DNA from: Vibrio aestivus | GTDB taxonomy: Bacteria; Pseudomonadota; Gammaproteobacteria; Enterobacterales; Vibrionaceae | Assembly: GCA_003263845.1 (NCBI GenBank) | Contig: JYJN01000133.1 | Coordinates: forward strand, 47,874 to 111,873 | Direction: 5' to 3' | DNA: 64,000 bases | In this document: positions 1 to 10,021 of the stretch, piece by piece | How positions within the stretch are numbered: position 1 is the first letter of the stretch | How the letters are laid out: each line of letters starts with the position of its first letter | Made by a program: the position numbers and the translations under genes | Notes under the pieces: model-generated | Database searches by the model: none | What the model saw: the letters and a program-made list of their open reading frames with translations, nothing else | What the model was told of the DNA's origin: nothing

Positions 1-379
1 TTATGATCCTAGAGAACCATACTCCTGATGAGTTAGAAACCACACTAGTTGTCGTTCCAAATATGCTAGAGGACTTCTATGACTACAACGCGTTTATCGA
101 CTGGGTTGAAGCCTTAATTAAGCAGCAAGATTGGCAAGGTATTTATCAGGTGGCAACTTTCCACCCGAACTACTGCTTTGGGGCGCGGAGCCAGACGATG
201 ATGAGAACCTGACTAACCGAGCACCCTTCCCAATCTTTCACCTGATTCGTGAAGAGAGCATGGAAAAAGTACTGCGTCATTATCCAGATCCAGAGGCCAT
301 TCCTGAAACCAATATCGCCAGAGTCTCTAACTTGTCTGAAGACGAGAGAAAAAAACTCTTTCCTTACCTTTTCGTCTAA
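1..379 (+). CDS. DUF1415 family protein, 5' partial, frameshifted
   Basis: This is the C-terminal part of a DUF1415 protein; the family is small, cytoplasmic and of unknown function. The stretch reading FHPNYCF followed by AEPDDDENLTNRAP and FHLIREES is the family hallmark. The reading frame enters at the left edge with no start codon visible, so the N-terminus lies outside the window. The frame breaks near base 182: adding one base in TTTGGGGCG restores the motif from NYCF into GAEPDD, and the gene then runs to TAA at 377-379. I read the break as a sequence error because both halves are well conserved. No functional inference is possible from the neighbours. Confidence 0.8.
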
Positions 380-434
380 CATTGCTAGCACCAGTTTGCT
401 AAAATGACCTGATAATTTTACAACGGAATTGATA

Positions 435-1010
435 ATGCATTTATCTAAACTGACTCAAGAGATCTTTGATCACCTTTACCGCGATATCACTGAATTTCGT
501 AGCACTTTTGACTTGCCAGTTGCGAGCCCAGAGAGCTTAAATGAGAAAGCCGACACGCTGCATACTTCTCTGGCGATTGAGGAACTGACTGAGCTTGCTG
601 AAGCTGACAGCAAGATGGAACAAGCGGATGCGATCATCGACAGTGTTTATGTTCTTATGGGTCGCTTAGTTCACTTAGGCGATGCAAAAGTTGAAGACAA
701 TGTGGCAATTAGCTACCTGATTGATCTGCTACTTAACGTTGCCGTAAACCGTGGTATTGAGTTCTTACCATGCTGGGATGAAGTGCACTCAAGCAACATG
801 AGTAAAGTTTGCCGCACTGAACAGGAGTATGCGGAAACTGAAGCTCATTATGCAGAGCAAGGCATCAAGTTAATGGCGGTTCAAAAAGGTGATTACATCA
901 TTGCTAAGTGTGCTGAAGATTTTGTCTCTGAAGCCAAAACGATTCGTCAGGGCAAAGTATTGAAGTCGGTATACTACCGTCCAGCAGACCTCGCTCCGTT
1001 GACACAATAA
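435..1010 (+). CDS. MazG-like all-alpha NTP pyrophosphohydrolase
   Basis: This is a predicted all-alpha nucleoside triphosphate pyrophosphohydrolase, a family that splits (d)NTPs into monophosphate and pyrophosphate using Mg2+. The pattern EELTELAEADS followed by ADAIIDSVY fits the EExxE ... ExxD-like metal site of MazG/HisE-type enzymes, although the second motif is loose. The C-terminal half ends with a basic segment (KTIRQGKVLKSVYYRP) and is otherwise not recognisable. I chose ATG at 435 rather than the upstream in-frame TTG at 429 because ATG is the stronger codon; no strong ribosome site separates the two. It is a single gene followed by a strong terminator. The substrate is unknown. Confidence 0.72.
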   Translation: MHLSKLTQEIFDHLYRDITEFRSTFDLPVASPESLNEKADTLHTSLAIEELTELAEADSKMEQADAIIDSVYVLMGRLVHLGDAKVEDNVAISYLIDLLLNVAVNRGIEFLPCWDEVHSSNMSKVCRTEQEYAETEAHYAEQGIKLMAVQKGDYIIAKCAEDFVSEAKTIRQGKVLKSVYYRPADLAPLTQ

Positions 1011-1030
1011 GCGACTCAAAAAACATAAAC

Positions 1031-1060
1031 AAAGGATGAGCATCAGCTCATCCTTTTTCG
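1031..1060. terminator. Rho-independent terminator, likely bidirectional
   Basis: An 11-bp perfect stem (AAAGGATGAGC and GCTCATCCTTT) encloses the loop ATCA, with a T run on the right and an A run on the left. It lies between convergent genes, the MazG-like gene on plus and the binding-protein gene on minus, and can serve both. Confidence 0.9.
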
Positions 1061-1085
1061 TTAAATTCGAAGAAAAAATAGGCAT

Positions 1086-1820
1086 TTACATTCCGGTGTA
1101 ACGCTCAACGATTTCGCGATATTCCTTGGTCTTTTGAAAACGTTCAAAAGCCATCTGCCAATCCTTGAGGATCTGTTCATCTGTTCCTTTCGAAAAAGCG
1201 ACATAGAGGTCGACCTCAAACAGTTTCACCTCGGTTTTTCGAACTTGGTTAACTTCAAAGCCTTCACTTGCCAACAAATTAGGCAAGGCAAACTCTCCAG
1301 CCGCAATCGCATCAATTCGATTTCGCATTAGCATTTGAATATTGCGCGAGGGCTTTTCAGTTAGCAGTAGATTTTCGAACCCTAAGTGTTGCAGATGTGA
1401 ATGTTCAGGATAATTGGCGGTGACTGCAATATCATCTAATGTCTTTGCCTGTCGAACATCTCTGACCAACGGGGTATTTCCAACACTTTGGTAAAGATAC
1501 ACACCATCTGAAATCAATGGACCAACCCACTCGTACTTATCCTCACGCTCTGGTGTTCGTGCCATACAAAACAGAGCATGATTCGCTTCCATATCAAGAA
1601 GCTTTATTCCTCTAGACCATGGGACAACTGAAATGTTAGTCGTATAACCTAGCTCCACCATTACCCCTTGAACTATCTCAACACCCGCACCGACCAATCG
1701 TCCTTTTTCATCGTAATAACCAAAGGGAGGAAACTCTTCAGTCATTAAGTTTATTTGAGGACTCGTCTGCGCTGATGCCGTAATGCACATTAGTAAGGTT
1801 AAAGCCGCAATCCATTTCAT
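1086..1820 (-). CDS. Periplasmic solute-binding protein, family 3
   Basis: A 244-residue protein with a Sec signal peptide (MKWIAALTLLMCITASA, cleavage predicted after residue 17-18). A family 3 extracellular solute-binding domain covers nearly the whole mature chain. The N-terminal segment (INLMTEEFPPFGYYDEKGRLVG) is the usual first strand and ligand-loop pattern of polar amino-acid binding proteins. No permease or ATPase gene adjoins it, so it may serve a distant ABC system or act as a stand-alone sensor-like protein, as many Vibrio members of this family do. The ligand cannot be told from sequence. It has its own promoter region at 1821-1923 and shares the 1031-1060 terminator. Confidence 0.85.
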   Translation of the reverse strand: MKWIAALTLLMCITASAQTSPQINLMTEEFPPFGYYDEKGRLVGAGVEIVQGVMVELGYTTNISVVPWSRGIKLLDMEANHALFCMARTPEREDKYEWVGPLISDGVYLYQSVGNTPLVRDVRQAKTLDDIAVTANYPEHSHLQHLGFENLLLTEKPSRNIQMLMRNRIDAIAAGEFALPNLLASEGFEVNQVRKTEVKLFEVDLYVAFSKGTDEQILKDWQMAFERFQKTKEYREIVERYTGM

Positions 1821-1923
1821 GCTATGAGTCCTAGTAGAAACCTAACTTTAAGACTAGTGGATGGGTGGATAAATGTCGTGTAGTAATACAGTAATGCTCT
1901 TGGTTCCATCTAACAGCAAAGCG

Positions 1924-2685
1924 TTATTCATCATCAAAAAACAGTAGTGGTCTTCCTTCCACCTTCACTTTTTTCACCTTCGTCTTGAACGTTGCAGACA
2001 GTTGCTCTTCAGTCAAAACCTCTTCTGCACTGCCAAAAGCCTGTAATACTCCCTTGTCTAACAACAGTACCTTATCAGCATGGCGTAAGGCTCTATTCAA
2101 ATCATGATTGGCCATAATGACTGTAATACCTAGTTCCGAGATTCGCCGTATCAAACGATATAACATCACCTCTTGGCCTATATCCAATGGCGCTGCCGGT
2201 TCATCAAGCAGGAGAACTTTCGCATAGGGGTTGAGCGCAGGCCAAACTTGCAAGCATATCGCAGCTAAGCGCACTCGTTGCCACTCACCGCCAGATAACT
2301 GATGGATAGAACGATGCAGTTTATCTTGGATTTGCACCAGTGATGCCAACTCATTCACTACACTAACTAAGGTTTCGCCTTCAGATTTGCTGCAAGCAGG
2401 AACAGATAAAGATAAGTACTGGTAAACATCGATGTTAAAAGCCGGACGAGCAGATTGAGATAAATAAGCGCGGTACATAGCTAAAGACTCTAAGTCCATT
2501 TCATGTAACGCTTTTTCATCAATAAATACCTCACCTTTCGCCTCAATGACCCCTGAGATTGCGGCCAGCAACGTACTTTTCCCACTTCCATTTGGCCCTA
2601 TCACATGAAGCACTTCTCCGTGCTGACATGTAAAAGAGAGCGGTAATAAACGGCTGCTCATTTGTATACTGTTAACGCGAATCAT
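1924..2685 (-). CDS. btuD: Vitamin B12 ABC importer ATP-binding protein BtuD
   Basis: This is the ATPase subunit of the BtuCDF importer that moves cobalamin from periplasm to cytoplasm. Walker A is GPNGSGKST (near residue 32), the ABC signature is [12 protein letters not shown] (near 130) and Walker B is [11 protein letters not shown] (near 160), followed by the H-loop in [10 protein letters not shown]. The length (253) is normal for BtuD. Its start overlaps the end of btuC by 14 bases, so the two are translationally coupled. The iron-siderophore ATPases are close relatives, but the partner below and the nearby cob genes favour B12. I see no btuF next to it. Confidence 0.9.
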   Translation of the reverse strand: MIRVNSIQMSSRLLPLSFTCQHGEVLHVIGPNGSGKSTLLAAISGVIEAKGEVFIDEKALHEMDLESLAMYRAYLSQSARPAFNIDVYQYLSLSVPACSKSEGETLVSVVNELASLVQIQDKLHRSIHQLSGGEWQRVRLAAICLQVWPALNPYAKVLLLDEPAAPLDIGQEVMLYRLIRRISELGITVIMANHDLNRALRHADKVLLLDKGVLQAFGSAEEVLTEEQLSATFKTKVKKVKVEGRPLLFFDDE

Positions 2686-3667
2686 GATTCTTTACCAACA
2701 TCCAAATAAACACAGGGGCACCTAAACTTGTGGTAACCACCCCCAGAGGCAGCTCCGCTGAATCCATTGCGGTTCTGGCAATTAAATCTGCAAAAACAAG
2801 CAATAACGCGCCAGAAAATGCTGAAATAGGTAGAAGATATCGATTCTCGGTACCAAACGCCAAGCGAAGTAAATGCGGCACAACCAATCCAACGAAGCCG
2901 ATGATGCCACCAAGTGCCACAGCGCCACCAACCAAAACTGAAATAGCCCCGATCAGTTTGAGACGATGAGATTCGACATCAACACCTAGTTGTTTTGCAT
3001 GAACCTCCCCCATCATCAGCTTATCGAGCGTTTTTCCCTGTAAACAAAGCCACACGACGATTGGCAGCATGACTAGTGTGAGGGTATGCTGATACCAGCT
3101 CGTGCCCCCTACACTACCCATCAGCCAGTACATTAACTGTCGGAGGCTGAGGTCATCACTAAAGTAAAATGCCCAAGTAACAATAGCACTCGACAAAATA
3201 CCCAACGCCACGCCCACTAACAATAAACGTGTAGTGGTAAGACGCAGAGCCTTCGCCATAGAAACCAAGATAAGAGTGAAAATAAGCGCGCCAATAACCG
3301 CTGCGATCATAAATCCGATGGGAGTCGCAGCCATTGGGAAAAAGAAAAGCACCAACACCATCATGACACTGGCGCCACCGGATATCCCTAAGACTCCAGG
3401 TTCTGCCAAGACATTTCCGAGTAACACTTGAAGCACTGCCCCAGAAAGCGCTAACGATGCACCAATGGCAATAGTGGCAAGTAAGCGTGGCATGCGAAGC
3501 TGGCTGATTAGCTGCTGTTCCAGAGAAGACCATTCAGAGAAAGGGGAAATGAAAATCTCGCCCACCATGAGATATAAGCTACTCATTGCGATTAAGAGTA
3601 CAACGATTAACATTGTGTACTTGAGCCATCTATGGCGCTTTTGAACGACTAACTGGTTGAAATCCAT
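2672..3667 (-). CDS. btuC: Vitamin B12 ABC importer permease BtuC
   Basis: This is the inner-membrane permease of the BtuCDF B12 importer, of the FecCD/BtuC family, with about ten hydrophobic segments over 331 residues. The family signatures are present: [21 protein letters not shown] early and [16 protein letters not shown] near residues 258-273, which is the coupling region for the ATPase. btuD overlaps its 3' end. It lies about 100 bases downstream of astE with a hairpin between them. A long antisense-frame ORF inside the gene (3159-3533) is a shadow and is not annotated. I see no frame break. Confidence 0.92.
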   Translation of the reverse strand: MDFNQLVVQKRHRWLKYTMLIVVLLIAMSSLYLMVGEIFISPFSEWSSLEQQLISQLRMPRLLATIAIGASLALSGAVLQVLLGNVLAEPGVLGISGGASVMMVLVLFFFPMAATPIGFMIAAVIGALIFTLILVSMAKALRLTTTRLLLVGVALGILSSAIVTWAFYFSDDLSLRQLMYWLMGSVGGTSWYQHTLTLVMLPIVVWLCLQGKTLDKLMMGEVHAKQLGVDVESHRLKLIGAISVLVGGAVALGGIIGFVGLVVPHLLRLAFGTENRYLLPISAFSGALLLVFADLIARTAMDSAELPLGVVTTSLGAPVFIWMLVKNHDSR

Positions 3668-3700
3668 AACCTAGACCAAATGGTCTTCACAGATAAAATA

Positions 3701-3726
3701 ATGGCTTAACGATACCGTTAAGCCAT
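3701..3726 (-). terminator. Hairpin downstream of astE
   Basis: An 11-bp perfect inverted repeat (ATGGCTTAACG and CGTTAAGCCAT, loop ATAC at 3712-3715) lies 41 bases past the astE stop. On the minus strand it is followed by TATTTTATC, a weak U-rich tail. It probably separates astE from btuCD. Confidence 0.65.
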
Positions 3727-3767
3727 AAAATAGAAAGCGTTACGACAAGCTTATGCTCATCAGGTGA

Positions 3768-4796
3768 TTAATCGTACACAAGTTGACCATGATCGTAACG
3801 TACTTTGACTTCACACACCATTAAAGCGGCACGTTGACCTATAGCGACTCGACGATTTGGAAACACAATCGCTTCGTCGTCATTCTTGGCCATAAGCGGT
3901 TTATCGCCATCTCGACCAAACACCTCGCCGTGTTTGAATGTCGTAAAGTTTTCTACATCGTCATCAAATAGAAAATCGAACTCATCGTGAAGCCTGACAA
4001 GCGTGCGGCTTACACGATACATCTTCGTCGCTTTTGGCAAATGCTCAGCTTGCGTGCCGCCCATCAAATCACGCATCGCAAGATCAAACGCAATCAACTT
4101 TTCTAGATTATTCTCACCTATTCGAGCAACTTGGCCTAATTCAAGTGTTAAAGCTTGAGCTGCATAGTTTTCCGCACTAAACCAACTAAATGTACTCGAA
4201 GGCGCATTCGACAGTAAAACGGCTTCAATGTGACCACTCGATAAGAAGTCAAACAGTTCACGCCCTCTCACTGGGTGACGTGTTTTAGGGCTGACCGCAA
4301 ACGTATAATGTTTCGAACCACGAATGGCACAGTGCAAATCCAAGTGCCAACGCAAACGCTCTTCTACACCCGCATAGAAGCGATTGACAATGACTTTGAG
4401 ATTATCCGCTATCGCGACTTCTTTGGTTGGTTTGTGAGCGCGTTCGTCGAACAAACGGTTTAAATTTTCTTCTACAAAGCGCGTGTGTTGATTCGTTGCT
4501 TCTGGGTGAGCAATGATAAATAGGCAGCGATGTTCAAGAGGTTGGAACCCAGAGAAGATGTCATCAACAATCTTATCCACCAGTTCCATGGGTGCAGTTT
4601 CATCTCCATGAATGCCACACGATAAAATAATACTTTTTGTCTCTTCAGATTGAGTGGCAGGAACCACTTCCAGCACGCCTCGCTCATGAAGGATCGCAGA
4701 AATGCCGTTATCAAGCGTGATCTCACCACTTGGCATCTCTTGAGATAGATCTAGGCTGTCAAATAAAAACGATTGGCGAAAGAGAGATTTCGTCAT
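3768..4796 (-). CDS. astE: Succinylglutamate desuccinylase AstE
   Basis: AstE hydrolyses N-succinylglutamate to glutamate and succinate, the last step of the arginine succinyltransferase pathway. At 342 residues it has the family length. The zinc site is visible: GIHGDETAPMELVD supplies H and E, LDLHCAIRGSKHYTFAV supplies the second H, and LTLELGQVARIG near residue 215 carries the general base E. The start has a good ribosome site (AAAGGAG, 7 bases upstream). No other ast gene is adjacent, so it stands apart from its pathway here. It is complete and unbroken. Confidence 0.93.
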   Translation of the reverse strand: MTKSLFRQSFLFDSLDLSQEMPSGEITLDNGISAILHERGVLEVVPATQSEETKSIILSCGIHGDETAPMELVDKIVDDIFSGFQPLEHRCLFIIAHPEATNQHTRFVEENLNRLFDERAHKPTKEVAIADNLKVIVNRFYAGVEERLRWHLDLHCAIRGSKHYTFAVSPKTRHPVRGRELFDFLSSGHIEAVLLSNAPSSTFSWFSAENYAAQALTLELGQVARIGENNLEKLIAFDLAMRDLMGGTQAEHLPKATKMYRVSRTLVRLHDEFDFLFDDDVENFTTFKHGEVFGRDGDKPLMAKNDDEAIVFPNRRVAIGQRAALMVCEVKVRYDHGQLVYD

Positions 4797-5000
4797 GCTC
4801 GACTCCTTTATTGCACAGCGGTATGTTAATGAATTGTAGAAGCGAAATATGTTGAGGGGATCTCACTTATGAAGGGAAATCCCGCCTTAGCTCGTAAAAT
4901 TCCAATCTAGTCCAATAAAGTGATATTGATTGAAACAGATTGAAGTGCTTCTACTGTTATATGTTTGATTCTACTCGAATTAACCACAGTGATCATGTGC

Positions 5001-6796
5001 CTATTCGACACTATTGAGTAAAACTTCAAAAGCATCTACTTTCTCTTTGACTCGGTCAATACTCTGTTGCCAAAAATCGGCTTTAGTCAGATCCATGCCT
5101 AAGTGTTTTTCAACCACTTGCTCAGCCTTCATTGAGCCCGTATCTCGCAGCAACGCAATGTAATCACTGTAGAACTGCGCACCTTTCTCTTCTCGCTGAG
5201 AGTAAACTCCCAAACTAAACAGATAACCAAACAGGTAAGGATAATTGTAAAAACTTACTTCAGAGATACTGAAATGGAGCTTACTTGCCCAGAAGTAGCG
5301 ATCAGCTTGTGACATTGAGTCACCGTACCAGTCTGCCCACTTTTCACCCATTAACTCACACAGCTGCGCTGGGGTAAGCTCACCTTGAGAACGCTGTTCA
5401 TAAAACGCTTTCTCAAATTCAAAGCGTACCGGAATATTAACCATCAACGCATAGCAGCTTGTTAATTCTTCCCATAACATCTCCAGCTTCTCTTCTCTTG
5501 AATTGGCTTTTGCCAGCAAGCTGTCGCGCACAATGTTTTCCGCAAAAATCGACGCAGTTTCCGCTAGCGTCATAGGGTAACGAGTCTGACACAAAGGCAT
5601 GTCACGCATTACCCAGTTGTGGAAGGCATGACCTAACTCGTGAGCAAGCGTCAGTAAGTCTGAACGACTACCACCCCAAGTCATGAATACCAATGGTGAA
5701 CGAGTTGCCGCAAACTTTGTGCAGTATGCACCTAATCGGCGATTCTCACTCGGTTTGGCATCAATCCAGCCATTTTCAACCATCATATCAACGAAATCAG
5801 CCATCTCTTGATGCACCTGTGAAAACGCTTCTCTAATGAGGGCAATCGCTTCGTCAAAAGCGTATGTCTTCTTGTCACCAGAAAGGGAAGGCATTGCAGC
5901 CATATGATTCCATGGCTTCATGGTATCTAAACCATGAACCTTGGCCATAAGTTGCCCTGCTTTTTGACCGACTGAGCGATTGGCTTTTGCCACACTCAGC
6001 ATACTGTCCAAGGTTTCCGCTGTGATGCGGCTCTGTCTTAAGCTCGGATCAAGGAAATGTACGTCTTTCTCATTGGAGCGCATCTGATATTCGGTCAATC
6101 GCCAACCCGACAACGCATTCAAAATAGAAGCAAAGCTCTCTTGGTGTGTATTCATCGCTGCTTGAATCGCATTCCATGCAGGCTCTTGTTTATCAAAGTC
6201 GGCACCATACAGAAGCTCGCCGCTTGAGATAAACCTAGAGTTTCTTCACTACCATCTTTGTGTTTTAGAGTGACCTGAAGTGCGCCGGTAAGATTGTCGT
6301 ACAAACGTCCCCAAGCATCTCTGCCATCCACCTGCATTGCTGACAAAAGCTGTTCTTGTGCAATGCTCAGTTGAGTTTGCGCTTCTTCACGAGAGCATTC
6401 GATTAGAAAGCCCTGCCCTGCGACATCTCCACTATCATGCGCCAATACTTGATCAATGAACTCTTGTGGTGAGTGCACCAATGTATCTTGATATGGGGTA
6501 AAAGCCTGAGTCAGGGTTGAACGCAATTTTGCCACGCGCCCGATCATAGCCTTAGCTTGGCTGTGAGTCGCATCAACTGAAGATTCACAGTTTGCATAAG
6601 TGCCAATAGTAGAAAGTAACGTACCCGCAGCTTCCGAGGTTTGAATAGCATTTTGCATCGCCAGTACAGTTTCACGTTTATCGGCATGCAGGTTCAAAAC
6701 GTTGATACATTGCTCGACAAGTGCAATATCTTGTTCAATTTTTGGGTCGTTCAAGCTTTGATAAGCAACCGATAGGTTCCAACTTGGTGTTGTCAT
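5001..6796 (-). CDS. M3 family oligoendopeptidase (PepF-like), frameshifted
   Basis: A cytoplasmic zinc metallopeptidase of family M3 that degrades oligopeptides. The catalytic motif HELGH sits in LTLAHELGHAFHNW, with the third ligand E in the following helix (LAETASIFAENI). The N-terminal part (MTTPSWNLSVAYQSLNDPKI) and the C-terminal part lie in different frames and join near 6210-6213. Restoring one base in TTC-TGTATGG gives SFLYGADFDKQEPAWNAIQ and a 598-residue protein, the usual length of this Vibrio family. The start has AAGGA six bases upstream. It follows cobC by 81 bases and may be the last gene of the cob transcription unit; no functional link is known. Confidence 0.88.
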
Positions 6797-6877
6797 TGTT
6801 TATCCTTACGCATCAGAGCGATTGCTGATACGGAATGTGTCGTCGTTATTGAATGTGCGCCGCCATTCGATCAAGCA

Positions 6878-7489
6878 TCAGAATAAGGGCTTCGAGATCA
6901 TTTTGACGTTCGTAAAAATCTCTTCAGTTTTTGTAATTTGTATATGAGTAATTGAGTGATAGCCAATCGACAGCGCCGAATACCAGCTCGGATTCGCCCA
7001 ATCAACATTGAGCACATTGGCCAATATCATTCGTATGGTGCCCGCATGGCACACAATCAAGCTGTCACTATTGATTTTAAAAACAAGTGATTGCCATTCT
7101 CTTGTTACCCTATCATGAAAATCTTGGAGCGGCTCTGCATTAGGTAAAGTATTCTCAGCAGGAGATTGCCAAAACGCTTCTAACTTTTCCCACTGGTCGC
7201 CAAGCTCATCAAAAGTTTTACCATCATAATCACCAAAGCTAAGCTCTTGCAGTTTAGAAGAAACAGCAACGTTTGGATTGTCACTCATCTGTGCGATTTT
7301 AAGCGCTAGATCGTGGCAGCGAACTAAAGGCGAACTGATGATAACCTCACCTGCGAAGCCTTGTTTAACCGTTGCCTCGGCAATCTGATTTTGATATTCG
7401 GCTTCAACGCCAACGTCAGTTCGACCATTAAGCGCTGCCGAGCCCAAAGTTTTACCATGGCGTAACAGGTAAACATTATAAGTTTCCAT
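6878..7489 (-). CDS. cobC: Alpha-ribazole phosphatase (histidine phosphatase), CobC
   Basis: A histidine phosphatase superfamily member; the catalytic histidine is in LLRHGKT (residues 8-14) and the second half of the site is in VCHAGTIRMIL. CobC removes the 5' phosphate of alpha-ribazole phosphate or adenosylcobalamin phosphate in cobalamin nucleotide-loop assembly. The length (203) fits. The specific name rests on its position directly after cobU (21-base gap) in a cobTSU-type cluster; by sequence alone it could be a general phosphoglycerate-mutase-like phosphatase. Confidence 0.85.
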   Translation of the reverse strand: METYNVYLLRHGKTLGSAALNGRTDVGVEAEYQNQIAEATVKQGFAGEVIISSPLVRCHDLALKIAQMSDNPNVAVSSKLQELSFGDYDGKTFDELGDQWEKLEAFWQSPAENTLPNAEPLQDFHDRVTREWQSLVFKINSDSLIVCHAGTIRMILANVLNVDWANPSWYSALSIGYHSITHIQITKTEEIFTNVKMISKPLF

Positions 7490-7510
7490 ATGACTTCTCT
7501 TTGTTACGCG

Positions 7511-8135
7511 TCAAAAGTGCTTGCCTGTGCCTTTCAGCGTCATTGGTAAGCCTGCGGCAACGAAATCGACTCGCGTTGCAACCCGTGCGATGGCTTGATT
7601 CATCCAACCCGCGTTATCGACGAACAAGCGAGACACCTCGCCCATTGGCACCACTCCTAGCCCCACTTCATTTGAAACAAGGATCAACGTCGCTTCAGTG
7701 CTCTCAATAGCTTCGAGCAAATCATCGACGTGCTGCTGAATGTCACTTTGTTTCAACTGACTGCCGTCATTGTAGATAATGTTGTTCATCCACAAGGTTA
7801 AGCAATCGACCAAAACAGCATCATCGCTAGTAAACGCGCGTAGTAGCTTTGCTAATTCAGTTGGACATTCGTGAGTTACCACTTTGAACCACGAGAGTCT
7901 GATGATGGGCGATACGGGCTTCCATCTCACCATCAAACGCCGTTGCTGTGGCGACATAATGGGGGAATTTCACAGATGAATCCGCTTTAGTTTGAGTATT
8001 GCCAGCACGAGTAGTCCCAATATGACTAGTTGCCATATGACTAGTTCCTTTACGAGCAGAAACGTAGTCTTGAATGCAAGCCTCGGCATAACTGGACTTT
8101 CCTGAACGGGCTCCGCCCAAAATCAAATGAATCAT
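7511..8135 (-). CDS. cobU: Adenosylcobinamide kinase/guanylyltransferase CobU, frameshifted
   Basis: CobU phosphorylates adenosylcobinamide and then transfers GMP to it, preparing it for CobS. The P-loop GGARSGKSSYAE starts at residue 6, and LVDCLTLWMNN and VSNEVGLGVVP are further family motifs. ATG at 8135 is chosen because GGAG lies five bases upstream. The two readable halves join at 7875-7900 around RIAHHQ. Two missing bases restore a HHQDSRG-like segment and one continuous frame, although one extra base would also work. Between the P-loop domain and HYVATATAF there is an unusual insertion made of 5-residue repeats (TSHMA, TSHIG, TTRAG). Confidence 0.86.
8020..8046. repeat. 15-bp in-frame tandem repeat inside cobU
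   Basis: ATATGACTAGTT occurs at 8020-8031 and again at 8035-8046, giving a 15-bp period. On the coding strand this encodes TSHMA then TSHIG, followed by a degenerate third unit TTRAG. The repeat lengthens CobU between its conserved motifs without changing frame. Confidence 0.8.
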
Positions 8136-8189
8136 TTTTACTCCAAACACAGCCTGATAAATCTAGAAGTATCGCTTAGGTTAATACCC

Positions 8190-8976
8190 CTAAAACGCAA
8201 AGCCGAGATACAAGTATGACGAGAAGCCAATATAAATCACAAGCTCAGAAATTTGCTGAACCGCTCCCAAACAATCACCCGTAAAGCCGCCAATTCGACT
8301 CATAAGCCAAGCCTTTAAACGCGAAGCGAACTAACGCCAGCAATCCACAAATTGCGATGGCAAATTGCCAGTTAAAAATAGCAACAGGCAATACCCCCAC
8401 CAGCAATAGAAACAGCAACTCAAACCGTGTCTGCTTGTTCGCTAGTGGCTTGCTCTTACTGGCGTCTGGGTCGGTCACATAAGGCATATCATAAATGAGC
8501 GAGGCAGCTACCGCGCGACTTAACGGATAGCTAAGCAGTAAAACAATCACAACAGACACGCCATTTGCTAACTCGGCTAACAGCACATACTTACCGAACA
8601 GTGCCATGATTAAAGCACTCGCACCATAAGTACCAATTCGACTATCTTTCATGATGGTCAAGCGGCGCTCGGTCGTCATGCCACCACCGATACCATCCGC
8701 CATATCCGTTAGACCATCTTCATGAAAAGCGCCTGTTAGCAATAGGCTAAACACCATCATTAGAAACAGTGCAATCGACGTGGGTAGTACGAAGCTTAGC
8801 CCCCAATAAACAAGGGCACAGAATGCACCGAGCAACAAGCCCACTAAAGAAAAGTAACGCCCTGCACGGTTCATTCTCTCTTCCGAGTATGGCGTACTTG
8901 ATGGCATAGGGATGCGAGAAAAGAACCCAAGCGCTAACCAAAACAGTTCAATTTGGTACTTAATGCCGTTTAGCAT
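8190..8976 (-). CDS. cobS: Adenosylcobinamide-GDP ribazoletransferase CobS, frameshifted
   Basis: This membrane enzyme joins adenosylcobinamide-GDP to alpha-ribazole (phosphate) to make adenosylcobalamin (phosphate). Family features are [10 protein letters not shown] at residues 17-26, [18 protein letters not shown] near residue 80 (acidic metal-binding motif) and several hydrophobic helices. The apparent end at 8275 is an artefact. Near 8311 one extra base interrupts the frame; after it the sequence reads [20 protein letters not shown], the conserved CobS C-terminus, to TAG at 8190-8192, giving about 261 residues. Its ATG overlaps the cobT stop by one base (TAATG), showing translational coupling. 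Confidence 0.9.
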
Positions 8977-10004
8977 TACACCGTCACTCCGGCGTCTTCA
9001 AAGCTAGCCATCGAGTTATAGAACTCTGCTGCAGCCCGAATCAATGGAACCGACAATACCGCGCCCGTTCCTTCGCCTAGTCTTAAACCGAGATCAAGCA
9101 AGGGCTTAGCGTCGAGCGCTTTCAGCATATGTTTATGAGCGGCTTCTTGAGACTGATGAGCAAAGATCATGTAATCGCGACACTTAGGCTCAATCAAGGC
9201 AGCCACATAAGCCGCAGCAGTCACAATAAACCCATCAACAACAATCGGTGTTTTCTTCTCATAAGCACCAATGAAGCCACCAACCATTTGTACAATTTCA
9301 AAGCCGCCAACTTGGCTTAGTACATCTAATGGTGACAAGCCTTGGCATCGCTTCACGCCTTGAGAGACGAGTGATACTTTGGTTTGGTATTGCTCTTCGC
9401 TGATGCCTGTACCTAAACCGACACAATCTTCGACTGCCAACTCCGATAGTGCGGCCAGTATCGCCGCGGCACTGCTCGTATTACCGATCCCCATCTCACC
9501 GAACATCACCAGATTTGAACCAGATTCGATAGTTTGTTGAACAATGTGTTTGCCCAATTCAATGCCTTCATTAACTTGCTCTGAAGACATTGCTGCGCAC
9601 TTTGAAAAGTCTTCTGTCCGCGTGCCAAGGCGTTGCACAACCAAATTAGGGTGCGCCTGTTCAACAGGCAGCAAAATTCCTGTATCGATAACTTTTAATG
9701 CGACATCATTGCTACGGCAAAAACAGTTAATAGCCGCACCACCCGCCAAGAAATTCAGCACCATTTGCTGCGTGACTGCGCTTGGGGCTATACTCACACC
9801 GTTATCAGCAATGCCATGGTCGCCAGCAAACACCAACACGGTTGGGTCACTAATTGAGATGGTCGTCACCGCTTGCGGTTGACCCTGACTCTGAATGAGC
9901 GCCAACTGCGCGGCGACCTCTTCTAATTGTCCCAAAGCGCCTAATGGTTTGGTTTTATTATCGATTCGATGGGCAATGGCTGCCTTGTATTGCAGATCTA
10001 ACAT
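8976..10004 (-). CDS. cobT: Nicotinate-nucleotide-dimethylbenzimidazole phosphoribosyltransferase CobT
   Basis: CobT makes alpha-ribazole phosphate from nicotinate mononucleotide and 5,6-dimethylbenzimidazole, the lower-ligand activation step of B12 assembly. The intact 342 residues are the usual size. Recognisable motifs are [17 protein letters not shown] (near 84), [14 protein letters not shown] (near 170) and the C-terminal [10 protein letters not shown] with the catalytic E region. It follows the flavin-reductase-like gene by 17 bases and overlaps cobS by one base. The cluster holds only the salvage and nucleotide-loop genes cobC, U, S and T, which with btuCD suggests corrinoid salvage instead of de novo ring synthesis; genes outside the window could change that. 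Confidence 0.94.
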   Translation of the reverse strand: MLDLQYKAAIAHRIDNKTKPLGALGQLEEVAAQLALIQSQGQPQAVTTISISDPTVLVFAGDHGIADNGVSIAPSAVTQQMVLNFLAGGAAINCFCRSNDVALKVIDTGILLPVEQAHPNLVVQRLGTRTEDFSKCAAMSSEQVNEGIELGKHIVQQTIESGSNLVMFGEMGIGNTSSAAAILAALSELAVEDCVGLGTGISEEQYQTKVSLVSQGVKRCQGLSPLDVLSQVGGFEIVQMVGGFIGAYEKKTPIVVDGFIVTAAAYVAALIEPKCRDYMIFAHQSQEAAHKHMLKALDAKPLLDLGLRLGEGTGAVLSVPLIRAAAEFYNSMASFEDAGVTV

Positions 10005-10021
10005 GATGAATTCAGCTCGGA

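Noticed and set aside
3159..3533. 124-residue frame on the minus strand inside btuC
   Set aside because: It overlaps a fully conserved btuC in another phase, has odd composition (many Cys and Trp) and no ribosome site.
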